From positions 1 through 64,000 of the forward strand of contig NZ_AMRN01000009.1 of the NCBI RefSeq assembly GCF_000300275.1: DNA of 64,000 nt, read 5' to 3'. The DNA comes from Thalassospira profundimaris WP0211 (lineage in GTDB: Bacteria; Pseudomonadota; Alphaproteobacteria; Rhodospirillales; Thalassospiraceae). A program made the translations under genes and the position numbers. Positions 1 to 11,028 of the stretch are shown here, one piece after another (the first letter of the stretch is position 1; the number at the start of each line of letters is the position of its first letter). The notes under the pieces were generated by a model that was not told where the DNA came from, did no database searches, and was given only the letters and a program-made list of their open reading frames with translations.

Positions 1-1
1 C

Positions 2-3000
2 TCGGCTGACGGTTCCGATGTTGCAACCACCACCGACAGCATCACAGTTGATGTAACGGGTGTCGCAGATGCACCGACGCTGGATGTGTCGGATGCATCC
101 GGTAACGAAGATGGCGCGATTGCGCTCAGCATTGATGCGGGTCTCACGGATAGTTCCGAAACACTGAACGTGACCATTTCCGGAGTCCCGGATGGTGCAA
201 CCTTGTCGGCAGGTGTCGATAATGGTGACGGCACGTGGACGCTGAGCTCTGAGCAGCTTGCAGATCTGACCATCACGCCGCCAGAGGACTTCAGTGGATC
301 ATTTGGTCTTGGCGTGACGGCAACCTCTGCCGATGGATCAGATGTTGCTACGACCAGTGGTTCGATCACGGTTGATGTAACTGGTGTCGCAGATGCACCG
401 ACGCTGGATTTGTCTGATGCGACGGGCAACGAAGACAATGCCATTGCACTGGACATCGACGCCGGGCTTACCGATAGCTCTGAGACGCTTACGGTTACGG
501 TCAGTGGCGTTCCGGGCGGTGCAACCTTGTCGGCAGGCACCGATAATGGAGACGGCACATGGACGTTGAGTTCTCAGCAGCTTTCAGGTCTGACCATCAC
601 GCCACCAGAAAACTTCAGCGGCTCGTTTGATCTTGGTGTGACGGCGACGTCTGCTGATGGCTCCGATGTTACCACGACCAGTGGTTCGATCACGGTTGAT
701 GTTGCTGGTGTTGCGGATGCACCAGCTCTGGATGTCTCAAGCGCAAGCGGCAACGAAGACAGCGCCATCGCGCTTGATATTGATGCGGGCCTGACTGACA
801 GCTCCGAGACACTCACAGTTACAATCAGTGGCGTTCCGAACGGCGGGACCTTGTCGGCTGGTACCGACAACGGTGACGGTACTTGGACGTTGAATTCGGA
901 TCAGCTGGCAGGTCTCACAATCACGCCGCCGGGTGATTTCAGTGGTTCGTTCGAGATTGGGGTTACTGCAACCTCGGCTGACGGTTCCGATGTTGCAACC
1001 ACCGCTGACAGCATCACAGTTGATGTGACGGGTGTCGCCGATGCACCGACGCTGGATGTGAACGACGCCTCGGGGAATGAAGAATCGGCCATAGCACTCG
1101 ATTTTGATGCGGGTTTGACGGATAGCTCAGAAACGCTAGCGATCACCATTAGTGGCGTTCCGGATGGTGCTTCACTGTCTGCTGGGACCGATAATGGTGA
1201 CGGCACGTGGACGCTGAGCTCTGAGCAACTTGATGGTTTGACGATCACTCCGCCTGCGGATTTCAGTGGATCGTTTGATCTTGGCGTGACGGCAACTTCT
1301 GCGGATGGCTCCGATGTTGCGACAACGACCGGCAGCATCACAGTTGATGTCGCGGGCGTTGCCGATGCGCCGACACTTGATGTCGCAAATGCAAGCGGTT
1401 CTGAAGATAGTGCGATCGCACTCGATATTGATGCTGGCCTAACGGATTCAAGTGAAACACTGGCCGTGACAATCAGTGGCGTTCCAGACGGTGCAACCCT
1501 GTCAGCTGGTACGAACAATGGCGATGGCACATGGTCGCTGGAGCCGGGCCAGCTTGAAGGTCTAACGATCACGCCGCCTCAGGACTTCAGCGGATCATTT
1601 GATCTTGGTGTGGCGGCAACTTCTGCAGATGGCGAGGACGTGGCGACAACCACCGACAGTATCACGGTGGATGTTGTTGGTGTTGCAGATGACCCGACGT
1701 TGGATGTTTCTGACGCCAGCGGCAATGAAGACAGCGCGATTGCCTTGAACATTGACGCTGCTCTGGCGGATTCGAGTGAAACGCTGACCATAACGATTAG
1801 CGGTGTGCCAGAAGGTGCGACGCTGTCGGCTGGGACAGACAATGGTGATGGCAGCTGGACTCTGAGCAGTGATCAACTCGAAGGTCTCAGCGTTACGCCA
1901 CCGTCCGATTTCAGTGGCAGTTTCGATCTTGAAATTACCGCCAGCACGCAGGACGGAATTGATATCGCATCGGTTACCGACACCGTCATGGTTGACGTTG
2001 CCGGTGTTGCCGATGCGCCGACGCTTGCTGTCGCAAATGCAAGTGGTTCTGAAGATAGTGCGATCGCACTCGATATCGATGCTGGCCTTATGGATTCAAG
2101 TGAATCACTGACCGTGACCATCAGTGGTGTCCCAGAAGGTTCCGCCTTGTCGGCTGGAACCGATAATGGTGACGGCACTTGGACGCTGAACTCTGAACAG
2201 CTTGATGGTTTGACGATCTCGCCGCCTGAGAACTTCAGTGGGTCGTTTGATCTTGGGGTGGCGGCAACTTCTGCGGATGGCGAGGACGTCGCGACCACCA
2301 CTGGTTCGATTACGGTTGATGTGACCGGCGTTGCGGATGCGCCGACGCTGTATGTCAGCAATGCTGCTGGCAACGAAGATTCGGCGATCGCGCTCAATCT
2401 TGATGCAGGTCTTACGGACAGTTCTGAAACGCTGACGGTTACGGTCTCCGGCGTTCCGGAAGGTGCTGCCTTGTCGGCTGGCGCTGATAATGGTGACGGC
2501 ACATGGACGCTAAGCTCTGAGCAGCTTTCTGGTTTGACGATCACGCCGCCTGAGGACTTCAGTGGTTCCTTCGACCTCAGCGTGACGGCAACTTCTGCGG
2601 ATGGCGAAGACGTTGCGACCACGACCGGTTCTATTACGGTTGAGGTGACCGGCGTTGCCGATGCGCCGACGCTGGATGTCAGCAATGCATCTGGCAACGA
2701 AGATACGGCGATTGCGCTCAATCTTGATGCAAGTCTTGCGGACGGTTCTGAAACGCTGACGGTGACGATCTCGGGCGTTCCGGATGGCGCAAGCTTGTCG
2801 GCTGGTGCTGATAATGGTGACGGCACTTGGACGCTAAGCTCCGAGCAGCTTGCAGGTTTGACGATCACGCCACCTGAGAACTTCGGTGGTTCGTTTGATC
2901 TTGGGGTGACGGCAACTTCTGCGGATGGGTCTGATGTTGCGACGACGACTGGCAGCATCACGGTTGATGTTGCAGGTGTTGCTGATGCACCAACACTAGA

Positions 3001-6000
3001 TGTCTCAAACGCAGGCGGTAACGAAGACAGCGCCATCGCGCTTGATATTGATGCGAGCCTGACTGACAGCTCTGAGACACTCTCAGTTACAATCAGTGGC
3101 GTTCCAAACGGCGGGACCTTGTCAGCTGGTACCGACAACGGTGATGGCACATGGACGCTAAGCTCCGAGCAGCTTTCAGGTTTGACGATCACGCCCCCAG
3201 AGGACTTCAGTGGGTCGTTTGATCTTGGCGTGACGGCAACTTCTGCGGATGGCGAAGACGTTGCGACCGCGACCGGTTCTATTACGGTTGACGTGACTGG
3301 TGTTGCCGATGCGCCGACGCTGGGTACTTCTGATGCGACAGGCAACGAAGATTCTGCGATAGCGCTTGATGTCGAAGTGGGTCTTGCCGATTCCAGTGAA
3401 ACACTGACGGTTACGATCTCCGGCGTTCCGGATGGTGCTGCCTTGTCGGCTGGCACTGATAATGGTGACGGCAGCTGGACGCTAAGCTCTGAGCAGCTTG
3501 ATGGTTTGACGATCACGCCGCCTGAGAACTTCAGTGGGTCGTTTGATCTTGGGGTGACGGCAACTTCTGCGGATGGCGAAGACGTCGCGACCACGACCGG
3601 TTCGATTACGGTTGATGTGGCTGGCGTTTCAGATGCGCCGACGCTGGATGTCAGCAACGCATCTGGCAACGAAGATTCGGCGATCGAGCTCAATCTTGAT
3701 GCGGGTCTGACGGACAGTTCTGAAACGCTGACGGTGACGATCTCCGGCGTTCCGGATGGCGCAGCGTTGTCTGCCGGGACCGATAATGGGGACGGCACAT
3801 GGACGCTAAGCTCTGAGCAGCTTGATGGTTTGACGGTGACGCCGGCCGCGGATTTCAGCGGGTCGTTCGATTTGCGTGTTACGGCGACCTCCGCCGACGG
3901 CGAGGATATTGCCAGTGTAAGTGATACGATCACTGTGGATGTTGCCGGGGTTGCGGATACGCCGACGCTGGATGTGTCGGATGCGTCGGGTTCGGAAGAC
4001 AGTGATATTGCGCTTGATATCGAGGCCGGGCTTTCGGATGCCTCGGAAGTGCTGTCGGTGACAATTTCGGGTGTCACGGAAGGTGCGCGCCTGTCTGCGG
4101 GTACCGATAACGGTGATGGGACCTGGAGTTTGGCGCCGGGGGATCTTGCAGGGCTGACATTGACACCGGCAGAGGATTATTCCGGCGCGTTCGATCTGGA
4201 TGTCACTGTGACCTCGACCGATGGCACAGATACCTCGACGATTAGCGATACCATTACAGTGGATGTTGGCGGTGTGGCGGATACACCGAGCCTTGATGTG
4301 TCCGATATCTCTGGAAACGAAGACACGGACATTGCGCTTGCCATTGATGCCGGGCTGAGTGACAGCTCCGAAACCATGACGATTACGGTTTCCGGCGTGC
4401 CGGACGGGGCGAGCCTTTCGGCCGGTACCAACAATGGCGATGGCAGCTGGACCCTGAGCGCTGGCGACCTTGAGGGGCTGGCAATCACCCCGCCAGATGA
4501 TTATTCCGGCGCGTTTGACCTTGAAGTCACCGTGACCTCGACCGATGGCAGCGATACCAGCAGTGTCAGTGATACGATCACGGTGAATGTCGCGGGCGTG
4601 GCAGATACCCCGACCCTTGAAGTCGAAGACGCAAGTGGCGACGAGGGAACCGCTGTTGCGCTTGATATTGATGCGGCAGTCACGGATGCCAGTGAGACCT
4701 TGACGGTTACCGTCAGTGGTGTGCCAGAGGGCGCGACCTTGTCGGCCGGTGCCAACAATGGCGACGGCACCTGGACGCTGACATCGGCACAACTGTCGGG
4801 CCTGACCATTTCGGCGGCCAGCGATTATGCCGGCACGTTTGAACTGACCGTTTCGGTTCAGTCACGCGATGGCGACGATACCGCAACCACCACAGCCATT
4901 CTTGAAGTTACCTTTGACCCCGTTCAGGACGGCGATGAAGTCATCTGGGACCCGAACGATGATGGCGTGATTGAAACCGGATCCGGGAACGATACGGTCG
5001 GCGGCAATGATGGAGATGACACCATCAGCACCAATGCCGGGAACGACACGATCTGGGCCGGCAACGGTGATGACGTGATTTATGCCGGGGATGGCGATGA
5101 CAGTGTTACCGGTGATGGTGGTAACGACACGATCTATGGCGGCGGTGGCAACGATACCCTGCACGGTGGCGAAGGCCGCAACACCATCGATGGCGGCACC
5201 GGTAATGACTATATTACGGGCGGCAGCGACCGTGACACGATCAGGTCCAGTGCCGGTGACAACATTGTTTATGCCAGCGAAGGCCAAAACTATGTCGAAA
5301 CCGGTGCCGGTAATGACAGCCTTTATGCCGGAAGTGGTGATGACACCATTCTGGGCGGTGATGGCGATAACTATGTCAGTGCGGGCGAAGGTCGTAACGA
5401 CATCACGATCGGATCGGGGGATGACAGCATCCTCGCCGGGAGCGGCAACGACACCATCAGTGCCGGGGATGGCGACAACTATATAAATGTCGGCGAAGGC
5501 AAAAACACCATCGCATCCGGGATCGGTGATGACACCATCATGACCGGATCGGGCGACGATGTGATTGATGCCGGTGATGGCAATAACACCATTACCGCTG
5601 GCGAAGGCCGCAATACCATCGATACCGGCAGTGGGGATGACAGCATCACCACCGGAAGCGACAAGGACACCATTTCGGCTGGTGACGGTAACGACAGCAT
5701 TGATGCCGGGAGCGGTCACAACACCGTCTGGGGCGGTGATGGTGATGACTCGATCCACGGCGCCTGGGGGGATGACACCTTCTATGGTGGCGATGGCAAC
5801 GATATCCTCAATGCTGATGGCGGTGACAACGTGTTTGACGGTGGTGCGGGGGACGACACCCTGAGCGCCGGTTGGGGCGAAGACACGTTCACTGGCGGTG
5901 CTGGCAACGATACGCTTGATGGCGGCGGTGGTGACGACAGCCTGGATGGTGGTGACGGCAATGACCGCCTTCTGGGTGGTGCAGGCAGTGACATGCTGCT

Positions 6001-6358
6001 TGGTGGGGCTGGCAACGACATCCTGCTGGGTGGTGAGGGCGATGACACCCTGATCGGCGGTATTGGCGATGACAGCCTCTATGGCGGGGGTGGATCGGAC
6101 CTGTTCATCTTCAACATGGGCGATGGCAAGGATCATGTGGATGGCGGTGCCAACGGATGGACCACCGACACCATTGAATTGCACGGGGCCGGTGGAAGCA
6201 ATATCGACTCGAGCGACTGGACCCTTGTCCTTGATGAGGGCGAGATTACCAAAAGCAAGGGACACTCCCTTGAACTCAGCACCGATTCGTCGGGAACAAT
6301 CGTGTTTTCTGACGGTTCCGAGTTGACATTCTCCAATGTCGAACGTATCGAGTGGTGA
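2..6358 (+). CDS. Giant RTX adhesin, 3' part (5' end outside window)
   Basis: Large secreted, calcium-binding adhesin of the type I secretion class. The frame is open from base 2, so the gene starts upstream. About 2,118 residues are visible. They comprise fifteen 108-aa cadherin-like/tandem-95-type domains (each with [32 protein letters not shown] and VADAPTL elements), then roughly 380 residues of RTX nonapeptides (GGxGxDxLx type) from about 4,970 to 6,100. A non-repeat C-terminal cap of about 90 aa ([11 protein letters not shown] through SNVERIEW) is the usual place of the type I secretion signal. Function in surface attachment or biofilm is inferred from the family. The N-terminal retention module, which would separate LapA/BapA-like from other adhesins, is not visible. 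The gene ends 160 bp before rpmH. Confidence 0.9.
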   Translation, partial: SADGSDVATTTDSITVDVTGVADAPTLDVSDASGNEDGAIALSIDAGLTDSSETLNVTISGVPDGATLSAGVDNGDGTWTLSSEQLADLTITPPEDFSGSFGLGVTATSADGSDVATTSGSITVDVTGVADAPTLDLSDATGNEDNAIALDIDAGLTDSSETLTVTVSGVPGGATLSAGTDNGDGTWTLSSQQLSGLTITPPENFSGSFDLGVTATSADGSDVTTTSGSITVDVAGVADAPALDVSSASGNEDSAIALDIDAGLTDSSETLTVTISGVPNGGTLSAGTDNGDGTWTLNSDQLAGLTITPPGDFSGSFEIGVTATSADGSDVATTADSITVDVTGVADAPTLDVNDASGNEESAIALDFDAGLTDSSETLAITISGVPDGASLSAGTDNGDGTWTLSSEQLDGLTITPPADFSGSFDLGVTATSADGSDVATTTGSITVDVAGVADAPTLDVANASGSEDSAIALDIDAGLTDSSETLAVTISGVPDGATLSAGTNNGDGTWSLEPGQLEGLTITPPQDFSGSFDLGVAATSADGEDVATTTDSITVDVVGVADDPTLDVSDASGNEDSAIALNIDAALADSSETLTITISGVPEGATLSAGTDNGDGSWTLSSDQLEGLSVTPPSDFSGSFDLEITASTQDGIDIASVTDTVMVDVAGVADAPTLAVANASGSEDSAIALDIDAGLMDSSESLTVTISGVPEGSALSAGTDNGDGTWTLNSEQLDGLTISPPENFSGSFDLGVAATSADGEDVATTTGSITVDVTGVADAPTLYVSNAAGNEDSAIALNLDAGLTDSSETLTVTVSGVPEGAALSAGADNGDGTWTLSSEQLSGLTITPPEDFSGSFDLSVTATSADGEDVATTTGSITVEVTGVADAPTLDVSNASGNEDTAIALNLDASLADGSETLTVTISGVPDGASLSAGADNGDGTWTLSSEQLAGLTITPPENFGGSFDLGVTATSADGSDVATTTGSITVDVAGVADAPTLDVSNAGGNEDSAIALDIDASLTDSSETLSVTISGVPNGGTLSAGTDNGDGTWTLSSEQLSGLTITPPEDFSGSFDLGVTATSADGEDVATATGSITVDVTGVADAPTLGTSDATGNEDSAIALDVEVGLADSSETLTVTISGVPDGAALSAGTDNGDGSWTLSSEQLDGLTITPPENFSGSFDLGVTATSADGEDVATTTGSITVDVAGVSDAPTLDVSNASGNEDSAIELNLDAGLTDSSETLTVTISGVPDGAALSAGTDNGDGTWTLSSEQLDGLTVTPAADFSGSFDLRVTATSADGEDIASVSDTITVDVAGVADTPTLDVSDASGSEDSDIALDIEAGLSDASEVLSVTISGVTEGARLSAGTDNGDGTWSLAPGDLAGLTLTPAEDYSGAFDLDVTVTSTDGTDTSTISDTITVDVGGVADTPSLDVSDISGNEDTDIALAIDAGLSDSSETMTITVSGVPDGASLSAGTNNGDGSWTLSAGDLEGLAITPPDDYSGAFDLEVTVTSTDGSDTSSVSDTITVNVAGVADTPTLEVEDASGDEGTAVALDIDAAVTDASETLTVTVSGVPEGATLSAGANNGDGTWTLTSAQLSGLTISAASDYAGTFELTVSVQSRDGDDTATTTAILEVTFDPVQDGDEVIWDPNDDGVIETGSGNDTVGGNDGDDTISTNAGNDTIWAGNGDDVIYAGDGDDSVTGDGGNDTIYGGGGNDTLHGGEGRNTIDGGTGNDYITGGSDRDTIRSSAGDNIVYASEGQNYVETGAGNDSLYAGSGDDTILGGDGDNYVSAGEGRNDITIGSGDDSILAGSGNDTISAGDGDNYINVGEGKNTIASGIGDDTIMTGSGDDVIDAGDGNNTITAGEGRNTIDTGSGDDSITTGSDKDTISAGDGNDSIDAGSGHNTVWGGDGDDSIHGAWGDDTFYGGDGNDILNADGGDNVFDGGAGDDTLSAGWGEDTFTGGAGNDTLDGGGGDDSLDGGDGNDRLLGGAGSDMLLGGAGNDILLGGEGDDTLIGGIGDDSLYGGGGSDLFIFNMGDGKDHVDGGANGWTTDTIELHGAGGSNIDSSDWTLVLDEGEITKSKGHSLELSTDSSGTIVFSDGSELTFSNVERIEW
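71..4930 (+). repeat. 15 tandem 324-bp repeats encoding 108-aa domains
   Basis: Unit boundaries fall exactly every 324 bp (71, 395, 719, 1043, 1367, and so on to 4607), with a partial unit before base 71. At the seven boundaries examined (395, 719, 1043, 1367, 2015, 3311, 4607) there is no indel. The middle units are nearly interchangeable. The last three or four (from about 3,960) drift, for example [11 protein letters not shown] instead of VADAPTLDV and SSVSDTITV instead of ATTTGSITV. Confidence 0.95.
5171..5710 (+). repeat. Five 108-bp super-repeats inside the RTX region
   Basis: Each 36-aa unit is four RTX nonapeptides and begins with EGRN, EGQN, EGRN, EGKN or EGRN. Starts lie at 5171, 5279, 5387, 5495 and 5603. 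The fourth nonapeptide of the early units is atypical ([27 protein letters not shown]), so this is a second-order duplication laid over the 27-bp RTX period. Confidence 0.8.
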
Positions 6359-6374
6359 CGAATTCGCATTTCGG

Positions 6375-6413
6375 ATGCCGTCGGGACGAAATCCCGGCGG
6401 CATTGCCGGTTTT
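6375..6413 (+). terminator. Probable terminator after the adhesin gene
   Basis: A 12-bp stem (6375-6386 with 6392-6403, one G-U type pair) with a CGAAA loop stands 16 bp after the stop codon. The T-run follows only after a few bases (GCCGGTTTT), so efficiency is uncertain. Confidence 0.5.
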
Positions 6414-6438
6414 CTGGGGGTAAATGCCGTGTCACGAG

Positions 6439-6467
6439 TTGACAGCTCTGGTGTGAAGCCCTATACA
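6439..6467 (+). promoter_or_regulatory. Sigma-70 promoter of rpmH operon
   Basis: TTGACA at 6439-6444, a 17-bp spacer and TATACA at 6462-6467: an almost ideal housekeeping promoter 51 bp before the rpmH start codon. It probably drives rpmH-rnpA-yidD and perhaps beyond. Confidence 0.8.
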
Positions 6468-6517
6468 GCGGACCTCGAATTTTATCGGATTACCTTATTT
6501 AGAACGGAGTAAGTGCA

Positions 6518-6652
6518 GTGAAGCGCACCTACCAGCCAAGCAAACTCGTACGGAAACGCCGCCACGGCTTCCGTTCCCGCAGCGCGACCGTCGGTGGCCG
6601 CCGTGTGCTGACCGCACGCCGCGCCAAGGGCCGCAAGCGTCTGTCGGCCTGA
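6518..6652 (+). CDS. rpmH: 50S ribosomal protein L34
   Basis: 44-residue, very basic protein of the large ribosomal subunit. It begins [19 protein letters not shown] and continues with the family signature [15 protein letters not shown]. The length is that of the family (44-47 aa). The start is GTG at 6518, with a GGAG ribosome-binding site at 6506-6509. It is followed after 4 bp by rnpA, the conserved bacterial order. dnaA is not upstream; the adhesin gene is there instead. Confidence 0.97.
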   Translation: MKRTYQPSKLVRKRRHGFRSRSATVGGRRVLTARRAKGRKRLSA

Positions 6653-6656
6653 TGTC

Positions 6657-7118
6657 GTGACCGTTTCGGTGGAATGCCTTAAAAAGCGGGCGGAGTTTCT
6701 CCGTGTTGCGGGCACCCGCCGGAAATGGGTTACACAGGGATTGATCCTGCAGGGCGCACCGCGGCCGGGGATCAAACCGGACACAGAATACGCCGGTGAA
6801 GACCGACTCGTACGAGTCGGGTTTACCGTCACCAAAAAGGTGGGAAAGGCCGTCGTCCGCAATCGCGTTCGGCGGCGTTTGCGTGCTGTGGCAGAGCAAT
6901 TGATGAGCGAACACGCATTGCCCGGTTGGGATTATGTTGTGATCGGTCGTGCGCAGACCATTGATCGGCCTTTTGACAAGCTGATTGATGATATGCGTTT
7001 TGCCCTGCGTCGGGTTCCTGATGCCAAGCCGTCTGCGCCTGATGCGCGTCGTCCGAAAAAAGGACGCGCCAACAGCAAGTCAGCCGGTTCGACGAAGGCA
7101 GGAGGCCCGGGAAAATGA
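6657..7118 (+). CDS. rnpA: Ribonuclease P protein component
   Basis: Protein subunit of RNase P, which helps the catalytic RNA bind and cleave the 5' leader of pre-tRNA. It contains [23 protein letters not shown], the basic RNR motif that contacts the RNA (residues about 58-80), and the family N-terminus [11 protein letters not shown]. The GTG start at 6657 lies 4 bp after rpmH without a clear ribosome-binding site, which suggests translational coupling. A GTG at 6669 is an alternative. The C-terminus has a basic, Pro/Ser/Lys-rich tail of about 30 aa beyond the usual core. The stop overlaps the yidD start (ATGA). Confidence 0.95.
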   Translation: MTVSVECLKKRAEFLRVAGTRRKWVTQGLILQGAPRPGIKPDTEYAGEDRLVRVGFTVTKKVGKAVVRNRVRRRLRAVAEQLMSEHALPGWDYVVIGRAQTIDRPFDKLIDDMRFALRRVPDAKPSAPDARRPKKGRANSKSAGSTKAGGPGK

Positions 7119-7423
7119 CATTCATGCGTGCTCCCGGTTTTTTTGCCCGTCTTCTTCAAGTCGCAGTTCGCGGCTATCAGCTGTTTTTGTCGCCATATAT
7201 CGGGTGGTCGTGCCGTTATCAGCCGACCTGTTCGGCTTTTATGCTCGAAGCATTGGCCCGTCATGGTGCATTAAAAGGCGGCTGGATGGGATTTAAACGG
7301 ATAATGCGTTGCCATCCATGGGGTGGTCATGGTTATGATCCCGTGCCCGGATGTGGCTGTGAACAGAACAAAGCGTCGTCGGATGGTGAAAACCGGTCCC
7401 CGGCGCTTTCGTCATGTAAATAG
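7115..7423 (+). CDS. yidD: Membrane protein insertion efficiency factor YidD
   Basis: Small membrane-associated protein that aids YidC-dependent insertion of inner-membrane proteins. Family signatures are visible: [20 protein letters not shown] near residues 20-39, [12 protein letters not shown], and the [13 protein letters not shown] motif. At 102 aa it carries a polar C-terminal tail past the usual 70-85 aa core. It overlaps rnpA by 4 nt and precedes yidC, as in most Proteobacteria. Confidence 0.95.
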   Translation: MTFMRAPGFFARLLQVAVRGYQLFLSPYIGWSCRYQPTCSAFMLEALARHGALKGGWMGFKRIMRCHPWGGHGYDPVPGCGCEQNKASSDGENRSPALSSCK

Positions 7424-7468
7424 AATATGCGGTCGGCACCTGCTGGCTGAAAAAAGCGGAAAGAGGCG

Positions 7469-9175
7469 ATGAACGAACAACGTAACCTGTGGGTAGCAAT
7501 TGCATCAGCAGTTGTGATTCTTATCGGGTGGCAATTCTTCTTTGCGCCGGAGCCTGGTCCTCAGGTTCGTGAAGCGCAGGTTCGCGAACAGCTTAATGCG
7601 GACGGAACCAACGCGCCGCAGGTATCCGGTCCGGCCGTACCGGGTGGTCAACCCGCTGTTCCGGCTGTTAAGCGCGAAGACGCGCTGGCCAAATCGCCAC
7701 GAATCAAGATTGATACCCCGCGCGTCGAAGGTTCGATTCGTCTTGTCGGTGGTGTGATCGATGACATTCAGCTTCAGGATTACCGCGAGACCGAAGAACC
7801 GGACAGCCCGCTGATCCACGTTCTGAACCCGACCGGCAGCAACGATGCCTATTTTGCGGAGTTCGGCTGGGTCGGTGCGAAAAGCGGTATGGCGCTGCCA
7901 AGCAGCGACACCCAGTGGACTGCTGATAAAGAATTGCTGACACCGGACAGCCCGGTCACCCTGACCTGGGACAACGGTGAAGGCCTGACCTTCAAACGTG
8001 AAATCGCGATTGACGAGAACTATCTGTTCACCGTCAACCAGTCGGTGGTCAACAATACCGGCGGTGATGTCGTTCTGTATCCCTATGGGCTGATTTCGCG
8101 CAAGAACAAGCCGCAGACTGCCGGGTTCTATATCCTGCACGAAGGTCCGCTTGGCGTGATCGACGGTACGCTGACCGAGATCGATTATGACGATCTGGCG
8201 GATGACGGTGCGATCGAACAGAAAACCACCGGTGGCTGGCTTGGCATTACCGACAAATATTGGCTGGTTGCGCTGGCACCTTCCTCGGACGAGGAAATGA
8301 CCACGCGCTTTAGCCACCATGTTGCGGAAAACGCCGACAAGTATCAGACCGATTACCTTGGTGCCCCGCGCACGATTGCGGCCGGTAGCGAAGGTGCTGC
8401 CGAGACGCGCCTGTTTGCCGGTGCCAAGGAAGTGACCCTGCTTGATACCTATGCCGAGGATTACGGGATCACCAACTTCGATCTCGCGATTGACTTTGGC
8501 TGGTTCTACTTCCTGACCAAGCCGTTCTTCCTGTTCCTGCAGTATCTCTATCATCTGGTTGGCAACTTTGGCGTCTCGATCCTGATCATCACGGTCATCA
8601 TCAAGGCGATCATGTTCCCGCTGGCCAACAAGTCGTACAAATCGATGAGTGCGATGAAAAAGCTGCAGCCGCAAATCACCGAGATGCGCGAGAAGTTCAA
8701 GGACGACCGTCAGCGTCAGCAGCAGGAAATGATGGCGCTTTACAAGCGTGAGAAGATCAACCCGGCTTCGGGCTGTCTGCCGATTGTTGTTCAGATCCCG
8801 GTCTTCTTTGCGCTGTATAAAGTTCTGTTTGTCAGCATCGAAATGCGCCATGCGCCGTTCTTTGGCTGGATTCAGGATTTGTCGGCACCCGATCCGACCT
8901 CGCTGTTTAACCTGTTTGGTTTGATCCCGTGGGATCCGCCGCAGATGCTGATGATCGGTGTCTGGCCGTTGATCATGGGCATCACCATGTTCCTTCAGCA
9001 GAAGCTGAACCCGGCACCGGCTGATCCGACCCAGGCGAAGATCATGATGTTCCTGCCGTTCATCTTTACCTTCATGCTGGCAAGCTTCCCGGCAGGTCTG
9101 GTGATCTACTGGGCATGGAACAACACGCTGTCGATCATCCAGCAGCGCTACATCATGTACAAGATGGGGATTTAA
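7469..9175 (+). CDS. yidC: Membrane protein insertase YidC
   Basis: Inner-membrane insertase and chaperone working alone or with SecYEG. The 568-aa protein starts with the typical [21 protein letters not shown] anchor helix (residues 1-25). A low-complexity Pro/Val/Gln linker and a large periplasmic beta-domain (about 65-340) follow. The conserved five-helix core comes next, with [27 protein letters not shown], the cytoplasmic hairpin ([18 protein letters not shown]), [23 protein letters not shown] and a final [19 protein letters not shown] helix. AAGAGG precedes the ATG at 7469. Confidence 0.97.
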   Translation: MNEQRNLWVAIASAVVILIGWQFFFAPEPGPQVREAQVREQLNADGTNAPQVSGPAVPGGQPAVPAVKREDALAKSPRIKIDTPRVEGSIRLVGGVIDDIQLQDYRETEEPDSPLIHVLNPTGSNDAYFAEFGWVGAKSGMALPSSDTQWTADKELLTPDSPVTLTWDNGEGLTFKREIAIDENYLFTVNQSVVNNTGGDVVLYPYGLISRKNKPQTAGFYILHEGPLGVIDGTLTEIDYDDLADDGAIEQKTTGGWLGITDKYWLVALAPSSDEEMTTRFSHHVAENADKYQTDYLGAPRTIAAGSEGAAETRLFAGAKEVTLLDTYAEDYGITNFDLAIDFGWFYFLTKPFFLFLQYLYHLVGNFGVSILIITVIIKAIMFPLANKSYKSMSAMKKLQPQITEMREKFKDDRQRQQQEMMALYKREKINPASGCLPIVVQIPVFFALYKVLFVSIEMRHAPFFGWIQDLSAPDPTSLFNLFGLIPWDPPQMLMIGVWPLIMGITMFLQQKLNPAPADPTQAKIMMFLPFIFTFMLASFPAGLVIYWAWNNTLSIIQQRYIMYKMGI

Positions 9176-9218
9176 TCCCCATCTACCCTTCACGGGTTGA
9201 CCTTCCCTTCGGGGAGCA

Positions 9219-9236
9219 TCCCCGACAGATCGGGGA
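9219..9236 (+). other. Hairpin at the yihA ribosome-binding site
   Basis: A 7-bp perfect stem (TCCCCGA/TCGGGGA, 9219-9225 with 9230-9236, loop CAGA) includes the GGGGA that begins the yihA Shine-Dalgarno region (9232-9240). If it forms in the mRNA it would partly sequester the ribosome-binding site. Confidence 0.45.
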
Positions 9237-9246
9237 AGGAAAGACG

Positions 9247-9909
9247 ATGACACAAGAAAACTTGCCGTCGGCAACTGCAATACCGACGCATGAAGACTCA
9301 GTGATCGAAGCCGGGCGGAAGCTTTTTAGCCGCCCGGTTAACTTCGTTCTTGGCGTCGCACAGCTCGAACAACTGCCGCCGGAAGACAAAACAGAAATCT
9401 GTTTTGCCGGGCGTTCAAACGTTGGCAAGTCCAGCCTGATCAATGCGATCACCGGCCGTAAGGACATTGCGCGCACGTCAAACACGCCGGGCCGGACCCA
9501 GCAGTTGAACTATTTCGATCTTGATGGTGCGTGCTATATCGTGGATTTGCCGGGCTATGGCTTTGCCCAGGCACCCAAGGATATCGTTGATACCTGGCAT
9601 GCTTTGATCAAACAATACCTGCGCGGGCGTGTAACGCTGCGCCGTGTGTTTGTTCTGATTGATTCCAGACACGGCTTCAAAAAGGCTGATCTGGATATGA
9701 TGAAGCTGCTTGATGAGGCTGCTGTGCCTTATCAGGTTGTGCTGACCAAGGCAGACAAGTTAAAAAAGGGACAGCTTGAAAAACGCATCAAGGAAGTGGT
9801 CGACGGGTTGATCAAACACCCGGCAGCCCTGCCGCAGATTTTTGCGACTTCAAGCGAGAAGAATACCGGCCTTGCCGAATTGCGGGCAGAAATATCCACC
9901 CTGCTTTGA
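9247..9909 (+). CDS. yihA: Ribosome biogenesis GTPase YihA/YsxC (EngB)
   Basis: Circularly ordinary TRAFAC GTPase required for late 50S assembly and cell division. The 220-aa protein shows G1 GRSNVGKSS (about residues 57-65), the conserved [14 protein letters not shown] switch I, G3 DLPGYGFA, G4 TKAD and G5 ATSSEK. ATG 9247, preceded by GGGGAAGGAAAG, fits the family length better than an upstream start inside yidC. The neighbourhood yidC-yihA-argB is typical of alphaproteobacteria. Confidence 0.94.
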   Translation: MTQENLPSATAIPTHEDSVIEAGRKLFSRPVNFVLGVAQLEQLPPEDKTEICFAGRSNVGKSSLINAITGRKDIARTSNTPGRTQQLNYFDLDGACYIVDLPGYGFAQAPKDIVDTWHALIKQYLRGRVTLRRVFVLIDSRHGFKKADLDMMKLLDEAAVPYQVVLTKADKLKKGQLEKRIKEVVDGLIKHPAALPQIFATSSEKNTGLAELRAEISTLL

Positions 9910-9948
9910 TCCCTGCAGGCACATAAAGCGACAATATGGGGAAGTGAC

Positions 9949-10878
9949 ATGAACGACCAAACCCGTTCTGAAGAAGACCAATCGGAAGCCAGCGCATATC
10001 GCATGCTTGCACGTGCCCAGGTGCTTTCCGAGGCTCTTCCCTTTATGCGCCGCTTTAACGGGCAGAAAATAGTCGTCAAGTATGGCGGCCATGCCATGGG
10101 TGATCCGGAACTGGCGCGCCTGTTTGCCCAGGACATGGTGTTGCTCAAACAGGTCGGCATGAACCCGATTGTTGTGCATGGCGGCGGACCGCAGATCGGT
10201 CAGATGCTCAAGCAGCTTAATATCCAGTCGGAATTCGTCGATGGCCTGCGTGTCACCGATCAGCAGACCATCGATGTTGTCGAAATGGTTCTGGCCGGCA
10301 AGATCAACAAGGAAATCGTATCAAACATCAATGCCGCAGGCGGCGTTGGCGTTGGTCTGTGCGGCAAGGATGCCAACCTGATTACCGCGCGCAAACTGAC
10401 GCGGACCAAACGTGATCCGGAAAGCAATATCGAGAAGGTCCTTGATCTCGGCTTTGTCGGCGAACCGGTGAAGGTCGATCCGCACGTTCTTGATTGCTTT
10501 ATCGATACCGATATTATTCCGGTGATCTCGCCGATTGGCGTCGGTGAAGACGGTCAGACCTATAATATCAATGCCGATACGGCTGCCGGTGCGATTGCAA
10601 AGGCCGTTGGTGCCAGCCGTCTTTACATGCTGACCGACGTAAAAGGTATCCTTGATCAGAACAAGAACCTTGTACGGGACGCCGACACCGCCCACATCAA
10701 TGCAATGATTGCGGATGGCACCATTCAGGGCGGAATGATTCCCAAAACCGAAACCTGCATGGATGCTGTTGAAAACGGGGTCGAAGCCGCCGTGATCGTT
10801 GATGGTCGCGCACCACATGCAGTTTTGCTGGAACTGTTCACCGAACGCGGTGCAGGCACAATGATCAGAGGTAACTGA
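9949..10878 (+). CDS. argB: Acetylglutamate kinase
   Basis: Second enzyme of arginine biosynthesis, phosphorylating N-acetyl-L-glutamate with ATP. The 309-aa amino-acid-kinase fold shows the Lys motif [11 protein letters not shown] (about 41-50), [10 protein letters not shown], the substrate region [28 protein letters not shown] and the closing [14 protein letters not shown]. The N-terminal helix [16 protein letters not shown] is that of arginine-inhibited hexameric enzymes, so feedback inhibition by arginine is likely. The ATG follows GGGGAAG. It stands alone after yihA with a 39-bp gap. An imperfect hairpin (AGGTCGA with TCGACCT) follows its stop. Confidence 0.97.
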   Translation: MNDQTRSEEDQSEASAYRMLARAQVLSEALPFMRRFNGQKIVVKYGGHAMGDPELARLFAQDMVLLKQVGMNPIVVHGGGPQIGQMLKQLNIQSEFVDGLRVTDQQTIDVVEMVLAGKINKEIVSNINAAGGVGVGLCGKDANLITARKLTRTKRDPESNIEKVLDLGFVGEPVKVDPHVLDCFIDTDIIPVISPIGVGEDGQTYNINADTAAGAIAKAVGASRLYMLTDVKGILDQNKNLVRDADTAHINAMIADGTIQGGMIPKTETCMDAVENGVEAAVIVDGRAPHAVLLELFTERGAGTMIRGN

Positions 10879-11028
10879 AGGTCGATATTAAACCACCACT
10901 TTAGGTTAGTTTATTTCGACCTATATCTGGCTCCGAAGGGCAATTTGAAGTATGTTGAGGCAGATCGGTATGCATTAAGCGCATAACGCATTGTCTTTGC
11001 GAATGAAAACAAGCCCGGAGCACCCGTT

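Noticed and set aside
1873-4077. 734-codon open frame on the minus strand
   Set aside because: It lies wholly inside the 324-bp repeats of the adhesin. Its protein is itself repetitive ([13 protein letters not shown]), which is the mirror of the repeated codons, with no start signal.
71-4930. Possible CRISPR or other spaced repeat array
   Set aside because: The repeats are contiguous coding units of 324 bp without spacers.
4862-6403. 513-codon minus-strand frame over the RTX region
   Set aside because: Shadow of the Gly/Asp-rich RTX codons; biased composition and no ribosome-binding site.
7505-9280. 591-codon minus-strand frame opposite yidC
   Set aside because: yidC is unmistakable on the plus strand; the reverse frame has no recognisable motif and ignores gene boundaries.
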